This document shows positions 50,301-64,000 of a stretch of DNA of 64,000 nucleotides, in pieces. Source of the DNA: Fasciolopsis buskii. Its lineage: Eukaryota; Platyhelminthes; Trematoda; Plagiorchiida; Fasciolidae. The stretch spans positions 391,236-455,235 of the forward strand of contig LUCM01006633.1 in assembly GCA_008360955.1 (NCBI GenBank), written 5' to 3'. Below the pieces are notes generated by a model, which saw only the letters and a list, made by a program, of their open reading frames with translations, had not been told where the DNA came from and ran no database searches. The position numbers and the translations under genes are program-made. The stretch's first letter is position 1. Each line of letters opens with the position of its first letter.

Positions 50301-53300
50301 GAAACTTACGTTCTGGAGACAGTCGAGCTTTTGTCTCTCTGACGCTAACTGATATCCTGCGAACTCCTAGTAGAAATATTAAGCTCAAGGACTAGCGCAT
50401 TCAAAGTTCGAACCTAAACTTATGTTGCAGTTGATTGTGTGACAGACCTCTCTGTAAGTTAGTTTGCATTTGGGGTAAAATTTCGCCAAAAGTTCAGACC
50501 GTGGTTACCCTCTAGCCGACTTATCCCATCCGTCCACCGGATGGCTAGGATACGGTCGTTGGTGCAAGTATCAGCTTCTCAAATTCACAAGCACAAGTAG
50601 ATTAAGTGATGGAGACCGCAAAGTCAGAAGAGGCTGCAGCGAACAGTGTGATCTGCTGACTTATCGGTGTTACTCCTGCACTGTACCCGTTACAGCCCAT
50701 CCAGTACCTAGGCCAATGTTTGTTTGCGTCTGTGGCAGTATAAAGTTTACTGCAGGCTGATACCTAACCCCTGAAATCCGAACCCCGATACTTTTGTCTG
50801 CCCTGCAAACGGCCAGCTTCATTTAATACAAGTTCAATTAAATACTCAAATTTCCTATCCGTTTCAAATATAAAAATACAAAATACTGACCCACAGCGTT
50901 GCACCCACTGCAAAGTAAACATAAATTCAATATTTAAAAAAAGAGGTTCCCGTTAGGCCTACATTGTGAAAATGCCAGCTTCACGCGCTTGAGTACAAGT
51001 GTAAACATCCAGCCAAATAAGCGCATTGATTTTCCAGCTGATGTCCGCAAACTGGGTCAAATTTGAATTATTGAACGTCCAAATTAATGTTATTCCTCCT
51101 TCTCTGAAGCACAGGAACAAGCGCGCACGCGCGCACCCACGCACAAGCTCTGGACATGGCATGCGCATTTACCGCTGGATTGATTTGAAATAAATCTTGG
51201 ATCAGAAACCTGGACAAATCCGAAAAGCACGGATCACCGGAATCCCAAGGACTGTGCCTGAACGAGAATAACAGAATTAGGACGATCGGAATAGTGTATA
51301 AACTTAACATGGAAACTGCTAATTTACTGAAACTCATGTTTTGCATTTGCAAGATAAACGTTGTAAGTAGCTGCTGCAAAATCAAAAATAAATGTATTGG
51401 ACACCTCGAACGATTTCCGTCTGTCATTTCAAATTCAGTTCGAGCCTGGCCAGGAAAAGTCAGGCAAGAAACATAAAGTGCCCTCGAGCTGGCGATTACG
51501 AGTCCCGTTTGTGAGTGCGGAATACAGAATTTAAATAATATACCGAGTAATCGTAAATTACTTCAGAGGACTCACTGATCGACCAAAATATTGTTATTGG
51601 CTGGCTAAATTCATCTATAGTCGCGCTCTGATTGATCGAAATCTTTTCACTGAGATAAACGAAACTCCTGGAACTTGATTGGCCCCCTATTTTGTTGAGT
51701 TCTTTGTTAGTTTCGGTTTCTGATCGGTGCGCCAAGTTGTTTGAGTCCAGACAGGCCCGCACTCTGTCCTTGAGTCTAGACAACCGACTCTTTACCTTTG
51801 CTTGACCGGTAGCTCGTAAATCTCGAAGGTCCCACTATTTTGACAACGACTCTGCAGCCCCCGTTGCACTAGCACACTCGTGTTTCTTTCAGATACCAGC
51901 AAGTTAAGGTAAAATTGAGATTAATCACAGTTTCGGGGTTCGGTGCATCCATTTATTTGGCATGTGGTTCTGGTTTTGCTCGTTATCCATGGATCCGGCT
52001 CTGAATCATCAACGGTTCGAAGGCGTTTTGGGCGGGGTACTTCCCCGGAATAAAGTGTCAAAGCTCAGCACTTGTGAACCGGCCGAAACGATAGAGACAT
52101 ATGTCAATGTGAACTGGATATATGGGGTCACCTAGCGCTCTGATGACTAGGACCAAACAGAACATTAATAAGGACAGATGGAACAGAAATTACATTTATC
52201 GATTCCCATGGGTAAGCGCTTTTGGCCAAGTTGCAAAAGAAGAGATTACATTGCTGGTGACTATGCAGTCAGGGGGAGGATAAATTTGGGATTGGTCGTC
52301 CGAGGTGTTCACAAAGGCCTAGATTTCCGTATTTTGAACTGAAGTCTGTCCCTCATCATGGGTATCGTTCAGTCTGAAATCTTCAACACTAATTTGTATC
52401 TGAATTAACACTCGGGAATTTGAAGGAACCAACTCTGAATAGGGACTCGAAATCCAGGAGAATGAAAGGAAAACTGGGGAGAAGGAGAACGGTTCTAGGA
52501 TACAGAAAATGTTAGGAATTTTGATCAGGTTCCAGCAAAAGTCATTTTCGATGGAAATATAATTTTGTCTATACTATGGTGTGGAATGTCTCAGGATCAC
52601 AGGTGGATGTTCGCGCGAACGCCTCCGAAAGTGGTTTTAAATGACCTTCCATCTCAACTAATTTTCGCTGAGGACGTCCTAAACATTGCCTTCTCGTGAT
52701 GGGGTGCTACCACAAAAATGTGAGGACAAAGATGAATGCCCAGCGTGCTCCACCAGGATAGCGGAGCTTTGATAACCAGTCTGGATAGGATAGCTGACCC
52801 TTATAACGAGGGAACGACGGAAGACATTCAAAGCAAACGCCATGAAGATCACCGGCCTCTGTGACCGGGTGGGTTAAGGTGATGCATTGCGCACCTCATG
52901 CGAAATGCACATGAACTTTGCAGTCATTTACCGACTCCCGCTGGATTATCAGATACTCAGATCATCCTATTGTCTTGCAGGTTGGATCCCATATTCAACT
53001 GCTGCGAACAAGACCTCATGAGTCAAGCCTTTACTTTGGTCTGAGCAAACGAGTGGTATCAAGTGCATTGACGATCCTGATGTCAGACCGATCTGGTTGA
53101 GATGAAAAATGAAAAAGTTAGCCTGTATATGACAAACTTCACACAGTGACTGTTTTTCCACTCGTTCTAACTCGTTGGTTTCCGTCTTAGCGACAAAAAG
53201 TAGTGGATATATAAATTCTATAGAAAGAGACGCTTGGTTCAGAGGCAAGTCTAGCGGACCCGGATCGATTGCTTAGTAAAAACCTAAAGAACGATAAAGA

Positions 53301-54900
53301 CAAAATCCAACGGACCACGGTTCCGTTGATGACTGGATACTACGGATTTAGCACAGCTTTAATATGACCGCTCATGAACATAATCATATGAATAGTGTAT
53401 ACCACGGATTATACGTATAAGCTGACGTGAACAAGGGCAGAGATGACATTCTGTTCCGCTGGGTATGTGACTGACTGACATTGTTTTTTCAAACATTCAT
53501 TTTGAATAGACTTACTGGTCCTAGACTGAAGCGTCACGTGAGCTTATCAGCGAAGCCGAACGGTTGCAGCTTGTCTGACAGTACTCAAAGCATTCAAAGC
53601 TAATACAATCTTGCTGCCAATTTTATGAAAGGTAATTCACAAATTAGTCACAGCATCCGTCTAAGAGAAGCACATACAATTAAGCACTGACATTAGCTTT
53701 GTACTCAACTTGCCTTCGCACTCGGCTTCGCTCATAAGTTCACGTCATGTTCCAATCAACAACCGTAGAATCTCATTTTAATCGCTAGGAGCGTGAATGG
53801 ATAATGAATCTGGGGAAATTTCGTTCATCCATCCGTATGCGAAATATACTACTGAGAAGAAAAATAGCGTGTCCTAAAAATGAATTATGTGACCGAATTT
53901 GGTGGAAGATTCTTGAAACACGGGTAGAAACAATGGTTGAATGAGAATAAGAGCTTTTCGGATTTGGCGAATTCTCAGTCCCAGATTATTGCCAATGAGT
54001 GAACAAAAATTCTGTTTACTTGATCAGTTTCGGTATTCATTTTGCCTGCATTTATTTTGCCTTTTGTCTTCTAAATCCAGATTCATTTATCAGTTTCGCA
54101 GATGAAATGCCATCCAGTGGTCCAAATGATTAGTCCGCTAGGTTTAACTTGATCGACACTGACGCACTGCTCATTCGAAGTCAGCCTGTTTTGTACGACT
54201 CAGTGAATATCGGTACTTTAATTGTCCTTCTGGTATCATCTTCGGGATGCTGACATGACTCGGCAAGTTTGTTACGACAACTTGAAAGTTACCACATGTA
54301 TCACGTCTGCGCGTGCCGCACTCGTGGGGTGCGTTCCAAGCCTTTTAATTTGTCCACGGGCTATCCAAATCCGTGGCGGTATACGTGTGCAACTAAGACG
54401 GGGAGTGGTTACCTAGACAAAAGTAGATTTTATCGCTCTTGGTAGCTCGTTTCATTATTAGTTTCGGATATCGTAAACACTATGCATGCAGCATATGTGC
54501 AATTCACTCAAGGCAGTTCAGCACGGCTTTGCTGCCACTAAATCAAAGTAGTGGTGACTCGCCAGTGTCAACTAAGAGCACTCCACGAAGCCGTTAGCCC
54601 AAAGGTGTTACACTAATAATATCTCTGTCCACATTGTAAAAGGACTCTGATTTGATTTTCTTGGTCATGTGACTGAGGACAGTGGCAGTGGTCAAAAGCA
54701 GTGATTAAATGAGCCAGTCTTGATCGTTCTGCGCACTGTTCTACGGGTTTTGTATTAGAATAGGTTTGTAAACGGTATGCTTTCATTTTAGCTAAATGAT
54801 GGAACAAAAAAGGAGGAAGAAACCAACATATGTAACAGCATTAGGTTATGATAAATAAAGGTAACTCCTGACGTAAGGATTTTATCGCAAGATCGATGCG
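47312..54900. other. Stretch without recognisable genes
   Basis: No family recognised. A frame at 47738-48040 is acidic and polar (NKEEEPEEKYELQF...) and a 148-codon frame sits at 48567-49013. Neither shows a domain or good splice sites. A lone LIFAEDV near 52665 recalls an RT FADD motif without supporting neighbours. Confidence 0.45.
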
Positions 54901-54988
54901 CCTTGAGAAAGACTACGTACGATAGTCGAAACGGTGGCGTATTACATCTACCAACAAAGCTGTGTTATTAAAATTATATCATTCACAA
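54901..54988 (+). repeat. Hairpin-bearing dispersed repeat, copy C
   Basis: Reads CCTTGAGAAA, then a 5-bp stem GACTA/TAGTC (54911-54927), then CGAAACGGTGGCG, ATTACATCTACCAACAAAGC and TGTGTTATTAAAATTATATC. This is the reverse complement of copies A and B, so the family sense strand is plus here. The tail ATTCACAAAATAAAG looks like a 3' end with AATAAA. Confidence 0.8.
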
Positions 54989-55134
54989 AATAAAGATAAC
55001 TCTGTTTTTGTGTCACCCTTATGGATCAATACCTGCACCAGAGAAGGCACAGAAAAGTTTTTAAGCAAGCGATTTCCGGAATAAATATTGCCAAATTTCA
55101 ATGGACGGTGAGTGGGTCAAATGGAGGATTAAGT

Positions 55135-55345
55135 CACTGCATGAATGAATTTTTTATCTTTTATCGTTTTGTCTTTTACTTCCTTTTTAATAACGAAACA
55201 ACAATGTGCATCAATTTTCAGGAAGGGGGCCGCGACCAGCAGAAGGCTGCCAAGTGGGAAAGTTGACTGGCGGTGGGAGGACTCGGACTCGCGACCTTCG
55301 AGTCCAAGAGCCACAACCTTATCCCTTTTGGCCACTGTCGGGCTG
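55135..55345 (-). repeat. SINE-like repeat with tRNA-derived head, copy 2
   Basis: On the minus strand: TAGCTCAGCCCGACAGTGGCC (A-box-like region), GGCTCTTGGACTCGAAGG (anticodon-arm-like), GTCGCGAGTCCGAGTCCTCC (B box, about 55274-55293) and CACCG. The shared body TTTCCCACTTGGCAGCCTTC and an A-rich tail (GGAAGTAAAAGACAAAACG) follow. It aligns with copy 1 at 14352-14546 in the same order. The head is closer to a real tRNA than copy 1. Confidence 0.7.
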
Positions 55346-57829
<2,484 letters not shown>

Positions 57830-58360
57830 TACGCTTCAGTCGTTGCAACAACAACGGATTTGCTGACATCGAACACAGCAACCGAAGTCTGATATATCCG
57901 TGATTTCTACATTTCTTCGATCATCTTCCAGTGTTCTGTCGGATCTTGGACATTTCATCATGAACATCGTTGGACGGACAGCTCGCGGTGGAATCAAGTT
58001 GACCGCCTTTCGCTTGTAATCACCTGCAAAGGACGTATGGTTTTCATGTTGTAATGAACACAGAATAGAAGCAAACAAAAACGAGCACGGAGCAATGAAT
58101 GATCTGAGTGCACGAGTGTGAAACGGAATGATCGGTAATCTTGCATTGATCCACGTCACCGGTTACCGATGGCAAGGTGATCAATCTGTGTCTAACTCTG
58201 TGAAGACGAATGAGGGAGCCAAGTGATTCGATGTCGTTTTTTATGACAAAACTGGTGTTCTCCATAAACAATAAGTGGGGAGAACAAAGTTGGATGAGTG
58301 GAATTCCGTTGTTGGTGCGATTGGCTGGGACAGAAAACAAGCTTTCCGCATGTTGTTCAG
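57830..58360 (-). mobile_element. LINE A-related endonuclease remnant
   Basis: The plus strand at about 58155-58330 matches the right arm at about 8690-8875 (shared GTGATCAA, TCTAACTCTGTGAAGACGA, GAGGGAGCCAA, GGTGTTCTCCA, TTGGTGCGAT). Translated on the minus strand across frame changes it gives LLFMENTSFVIKN, then WLPHSSSQS, TQIDHLAIGNR, RGSMQDYRSF and HSDHSLLRARF. This is the C-terminal half of an APE-type endonuclease with the catalytic SDH kept. Further downstream TSERRSTWF and DVSKSVVVA may be the start of the linker to the RT, which is absent. A truncated, dead, separate insertion. Confidence 0.75.
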
Positions 58361-61300
58361 TTTCCCTTAATTAATCGAGCAGAAGATTGGAAGTTTTGGT
58401 AGCCCGCTGCTTTTCGAACTGTTCGATCAATAGACATCAAAATGGATCACATGTGCAGTCGGATGATAGTCAACCCATCCAGGTAGCTATTTCATTCGGA
58501 AATCAAATCTTGTGAGCCCACAGTAGTGAGTCTGAATATTTTATGCAGAGACAAGTACGGAACTATATAACTAAATATTCATAAACTGGAAATGGAAACA
58601 ACAGTCTGCAGATAAGCAGACCAAATTATTCAAGCTGAATGTTAATCATTTTGGGTCCTACGTCAAGTCAGTAATGGCCAAGGATTTAAACAAACGGTTA
58701 TTTACGCGGTCATGATGGCTGAATGGGTCATTTGTTGCACTTAGTGACAAAGGAACACTACCACCTGCGCACCAGCACTGAGTTTGTCACCGCGATTGGT
58801 GATGAATATTTACAATCTAAAGACCAATCTCAGAGATCAGAACAATCTGTGGTATCGCAAACACTTCCCATCAGCCCATTTGCAATTCCAGGTGGTGAGC
58901 ACGTTCGCTTTGATGGATCATAAAGCGGCTCTGTTCGAAGTGCAGATAACTGAGAAACGAGGTACTTTATCCCTTGACTCCTCTAAAACCTACTGTCTCC
59001 TAGGAAACCTGGTTCTCAGAACAGAAATACTCTCGTGGTTCGTCATAGCCAGCCAACCAACTTTGTAACTACAAAAAGAACTTAATTACCCCGGCTCCAT
59101 TGGGAACCTTCACAGGCTATCTGTAGTGTTATTCCAAAACTTTAAACTTAAGTATCGCGTTGTAATCTCGGGATCGACTAGAGATATCACGGAGAGGTAG
59201 CGTGATCACTGGAATTAAGTGCTAACAAATTTAACGAAACTACTTTTATTCTCGACGGCATTTCACAAGAAGGAGAAAGAGGTCACCTCTGAATTTGTCT
59301 CGTCAGTCGACTATCCTATATTCAATTTGCTATCCTCGATTCCCAGCCACGCAAGTTAGGAAACCGAAGTCCGGTTGGCACCACATTTCTGCTTGATAAT
59401 CAAAATCAGATCGCTTATATTGACTCACTGGGTGGAGCTCACATTTTGGATTTTCTGAAACCGGATCACCATCTGCTGCGACTCCATTTGATCGTCTCGA
59501 TTCTAGTTCACTAGTCCTCTGTCGAATCGAAATGAACAGACCTCTGGGAGGTCCTTTATTCGTCACAATTCAATGATTTATTTAGGTTCGTTCAAGATGA
59601 AGCTTATCGGCTGATTGTCACCAATGTCTCGGGCTCAGTGTCCCTTCTTTGGCTTTTATTTCGACCATGAATTTGTCACGAAAATCAGACCACTTTTACT
59701 GTGTCTGCAAAATGGGACGAATGGTTGATTCCAACTTTGCTCTCCTACTGGCAGCCGATCAGATTTGCGACCCTCGCATCATTCATCTGATGCCAAAAAT
59801 GTTCGTAATTCAATTTTGTTTTCTGGACAAAATTCTGATTCATGTTTGCAAAATTCATTGTACAAAGCGCAAGCGCAATCGAACTCTTGGCACCAACTTA
59901 TAGCCTCATATCACTCACTGGCGTTGTGAATGCATTGTGGCCGCATTTTTCGACCTTTTGACTCGGGTAACAGATACTTTGATTCAACATCCACCACCGA
60001 TACAATCCATGACGCTGCTGTTCAGGTTTTTGTAACATTGGTGAGCAATATGGAGATGTGAATAATCTAAGCGTATCCAACGGTGCGAGTGACCCTGGCT
60101 AGCAAGCAAGGCATCCCACCTGGAAGGAATTGAGTGAGACACGAATGCTGCAGGTTGAAAACAGTGAACGACATCCGTGAGTTACCCTGCAGGTGATTCG
60201 TTTGGATTTTGCGTAGCCATTTAGCTGTTTGTCGGCTATGATCTTGTTTGTACGTGGTAATGTGTGTCATCGCGTCACACTGAGGCAATATCAACCGATT
60301 TTATTTTCGTCCATGGTCAAACACAATCGTAAGGTGATTCGTGCAAACACAGCACTTTTCCAAACTTTTGTTCACAATACTTTCAAGAAGGACCTTTCAT
60401 TGGTAGCAAATTTGAGTTTGGACTAACTGTGAATCAATTCGGAGAGCAGTGTCAGTGCTTAACTCATCAATGAATTCCAGGGCAGAAAGAATTATGTTGT
60501 TCCCCAACTTCTCTTACCGAGATAATTGGTTTAAATCACTTTCAATGGTTGAGACCGATTTTGCCTTAGTTTTCTCACGGTCTGTTCTTCCAATGGCAAG
60601 ACTGGAAGCAACTGTGACTTGGCATAAATGTGAGAAAAATGAAGCTTCTGTCTGATTTTTATTTGGCCTTATGCGCGAGATGTTTGTCAATTAATGACGA
60701 TGAGAATTGTGAGAAAGATTCTAGATCTGAATCGTTTGGGGCCTACTTTTGGAACTCGCATCACGTAAGCTGTTGGCAGTCACAAAATTCACTAGGTGAA
60801 AAAAGAATAAAATAACTTTCGTCTGCTGTTATTGTCTTTTTACTTGTACCTCGTTTATAGCACATCTCTGTTACCAGACAGATGCCAAAGGCATAAAAGT
60901 ACAAAGTTACATGGTATTAATGTCGACAGGACAGTGTTGGTACTCGAGAATTCAGGCAATTAGGGTGCTTCGTCCATGCCGTCCATGCCATCTACATCCT
61001 TTCGGCTGGGAATCAGTGAATTGGATTTCTATAGCCGGTTGATCTGACCAAAATTAGTACATCGATGAGTCCTGATATTCGAAACCGAGGAACTGTGCAA
61101 GCAGATTGTAATCTTTATCTTTCTTCTGGCTCTTTCCTATCCGAGGAGGCCTGGTGCAACCCCCCCCGTAAAATTGATTTCCCCACACAACGGACACAGA
61201 TTCCACGGTTTGTGTAAAAAGTGTCTGTGCTCTACCGGTCAGTTCAACACTAGTATCACTCAGTGTCAGCCGAAAATATCTCTCTCGCCTGTCTGATTCA

Positions 61301-64000
61301 TTTGTGAATTAATCTGACGAATTTGGATCACTTGGCAAGATATGGTTAAAACTAATGAACAGTTTCATTCACCGACAAAATTTTAGCTTGACCCAAGATA
61401 AACGAAGCGGCCTGTGGGGAAAAAAGGACGAGAATGGTAAACATCTCGTCCTCAAAAGACACACACAGACACACACAAGCATACATAGATTCACAAACTC
61501 TGCTTGTTTCCTCCTCCCTTACACAAACCCGGCGAAGAAATGCAGACCCTAACCCGGATCAGGGCATCAAATGCGAACTGACAAAAGTTCACTTGGGATC
61601 AGGAAAAACCGCGGTGATTTAGGTTTTAGTCGGGTTTCATACACGACAAACCCCAACGCCTACTTGGTCAAGCAGATGAGTTAGACTGAACTAGGCTGTG
61701 TTCGATCATTCATGGTCTGACGAATGGGGTAGTTTCTGTATGGTCGGAATGGAAATGAACGACGTGCAATGGGTTAAGCTTATCGAAAGTTCATGTGGCT
61801 GGGAAAATCCAAAAGAATGTTCATCTACTCATTGGTTCTAGTGTTATTTAGATCGATCATTACATTTTCAGACGGTGTTTACTGTGAACGTATTATCTGG
61901 GTGATGTAGCTCGACCGGTCTTGTTAGACACGCCTAGTTTATAGTGTGAATGTAAGCATTTACGTGGTAGTCTGCTAATAAAGTCATTTTGAACTGGTCA
62001 GGGATATCGATCAGGTGTGTCAATAGTTCTCGAATGAATCTGCCGTGGTGATGCATGAGTCCATGGCAGATTAAATTTCCATTTGACCTAGGCTGCTGAA
62101 CAGACCCCATATCTGAATTCTTACTGGCCTTTGTACGTACAAACAGACTGGCAAAATTAGTACCAGATTGCTACAATCCACGTATAGCCATACTTTCAGT
62201 AAATAGACGAGCGTTTGCATCTAGTCACGTGTTTCCTATTTCCATGGCATATAACAAATTGAACAAGAAAAGATTTCATTGCCATCATTTTTCTTGCCCA
62301 GGCTGAGGAAGACAATCTGTCTTACTGCTTCACTGTTCCCCTATCACCCGGTCCACATCGTGTAATCTTGTCTTATTCTACGCACTTAAGACAGAACGAA
62401 AAATAATTGCATGTCACTGGTCTTTCTACGCTACAGATACTGATGAAGACAGTGACGGAAAAACGGAGCAATTTAATACACCTACTCACGGGTTCTTCGC
62501 CGTAATTATTATGGTCCTTTGGCACACGTTCTACTCAGGTTGGATGTTCATGTCTATATTTTGTCCATTAGTGCTCAAACAGATAATTTGGATATTAGAA
62601 ACATTTTGATTAGCAGGTCGTTTGATTTAGGGCATGGCAAATGGCAGTGTTGCCATGAGGCTAACGGTAACTAAGTTGCCCTCGATATACTGACGAACGT
62701 GATTAGAAGAAAACTGAATATGACAAATTTCTTCAACCTACAAAATTGAAGCACTAGCCAGAAATTCCGTTTAATACCAGTCGATATTGTACCAGTTTGT
62801 AGTATCAATATTCTTCATTAATTTTGACCCTCCATTCGTTGTAATTAATATTCGTGAATAACAAGCACAATGGTAGAATTTTCACTTTCTACGAGATTTC
62901 TTGTATTTCTATAGTTGATGAATAATAGTTGATGGAGTTTACTAGTCGTTCATTCGTTCCTGGTTTCGTTATGCGCCGATAACGTGCATTGTGATGAACA
63001 CTCATTTCTTTGCTGAAAATTCGCACATTCACGAAACTCGAAACTTGATTACTGAATCACGTAATCGGGCCCGACAATTCACACTTGATATGACCATTCG
63101 CGGAATGGGTTATCCAAGATCTGTTTGTTCCAAATTTTCCTGTGACTTCGAAGCTGCAGCCTGAGGGTACTCAGTGACTAAGTGACATACGAATACGTAA
63201 TAAAGTAGAGGCACTTTATGGGTGTAGATATACGCATAAACAACTGTTCCAGTAAGATAGACATCCAGAGTAAAGTATAGGTGAGTCGTTCCGTTACTGT
63301 GAGTACAAATGCGTACGATTCGATGCGATTAAACAGTTTGGCATTAGTGTTTTACTTAATTTGTTCATGCACATGTGAAATCGATCGAACAACCGAGCTG
63401 TGGCATGTATACATCATGCTGAAAGGTCCAATCCTAGGATACTTGAATCCAGGTTTTAACGGGCAATCGCCTTTTCTGTACCACGATTGCAAAAAATCAA
63501 AATTGTGAAAATCGATCAACAGTTGCAAAAGTTGACTTCTTCCAGCCTCTGCAAATCGCCCCAAATAAATAAGAATTTTTTTTCAACCCCACACCCAGTT
63601 ATTGAATTCTCCGTTGTATTCTTATGTCAAATTGCTATCATAATAACATGCACTTTGGTCACCCCTTCACATTTTGTGTTACTCAACTGAGAGGTTCCAG
63701 ATTGTCCAACTGATGAAGATTGGCTACTTGCAACGATCGAAACAACACGTACTTCGTCGTTTTGACCTCTGGATCTCTGCGAGCAACAATGTCATCTGCT
63801 CATTTTGAGACTATGGAAGATATTGGCTCGTAAGGTCGATTTCATTCGAAAATAATCTGGTTTGCTTGTCACATTCCTGAATGCTCCTAATAAGTGCCGG
63901 CCCTCTGAGGCCACAGACAAGTTCGATATCGACTACTCCGAAGTGTGCGTTCCACGGACATTGTGGTCGCTACTGATTATTTTAACGCCAGAATTGGCTA
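58361..64000. other. Stretch without recognisable genes
   Basis: No domain, RNA gene or repeat family recognised. A frame at 58723-58923 reaches a possible donor (CCAG|GTGGTGAGC) but has no supported acceptor or family. Probably intergenic or intronic. Confidence 0.45.

Noticed and set aside
52620..52720. LPSQLIFAEDVLN resembling the RT 'INDLPS...FADDV' region
   Set aside because: A single short match, followed by a stop, without any other RT block on either side.

Overview
This window looks like gene-poor, repeat-rich nuclear DNA from a flatworm, most likely a digenean trematode (fluke). The assignment rests on the retroelement remnants, whose reverse transcriptase (RT) wording resembles the LINE families common in fluke genomes, and on the AT-leaning, intron-like background with GATA, CA and AT microsatellites. 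The genus cannot be fixed from sequence alone. No complete gene is visible. The longest open frame is 148 codons, about what chance gives in 64 kb of this composition, so most small open frames were left out.

Layout. 1-516 (minus): RT remnant of a Jockey/CR1-like LINE (family D, probably the same family as C). 3180-10846: a region dominated by one minus-strand LINE (family A). Its RT and C-terminal part lie at 3180-4807, and its linker and endonuclease (EN) part at about 8174-8960. The order is scrambled by assembly artefacts: a 25-N gap, a 2.7-2.9 kb inverted duplication, a 447-bp direct duplication, and an exact 19-bp Tn5/Nextera mosaic end at 7708-7726. 11330-12690 (plus): a second LINE (B) with an intact FADD motif and a readable C-terminus. 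14352-14546 (plus) and 55135-55345 (minus): two copies of a tRNA-derived SINE-like repeat. 26217-29222: a 1.4-1.6 kb segment present twice on either side of a 10-N gap, differing by 120 bp of GATA repeat and almost certainly a false duplication. It holds the best candidate for a real exon, a terminal coding exon with a nearby AATAAA. 30328-30995 (minus): LINE C RT. 29937, 47187 and 54901: three copies of a short repeat carrying a conserved hairpin. 57830-58360 (minus): EN remnant related to LINE A. The remaining stretches are unannotatable intergenic or intronic DNA with a few weak exon candidates.

There is no operon or pathway to describe. The parts share a history of retrotransposon insertion and decay. 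I found no convincing undescribed biological system. The most useful results are the assembly errors and the hairpin-bearing repeat family.
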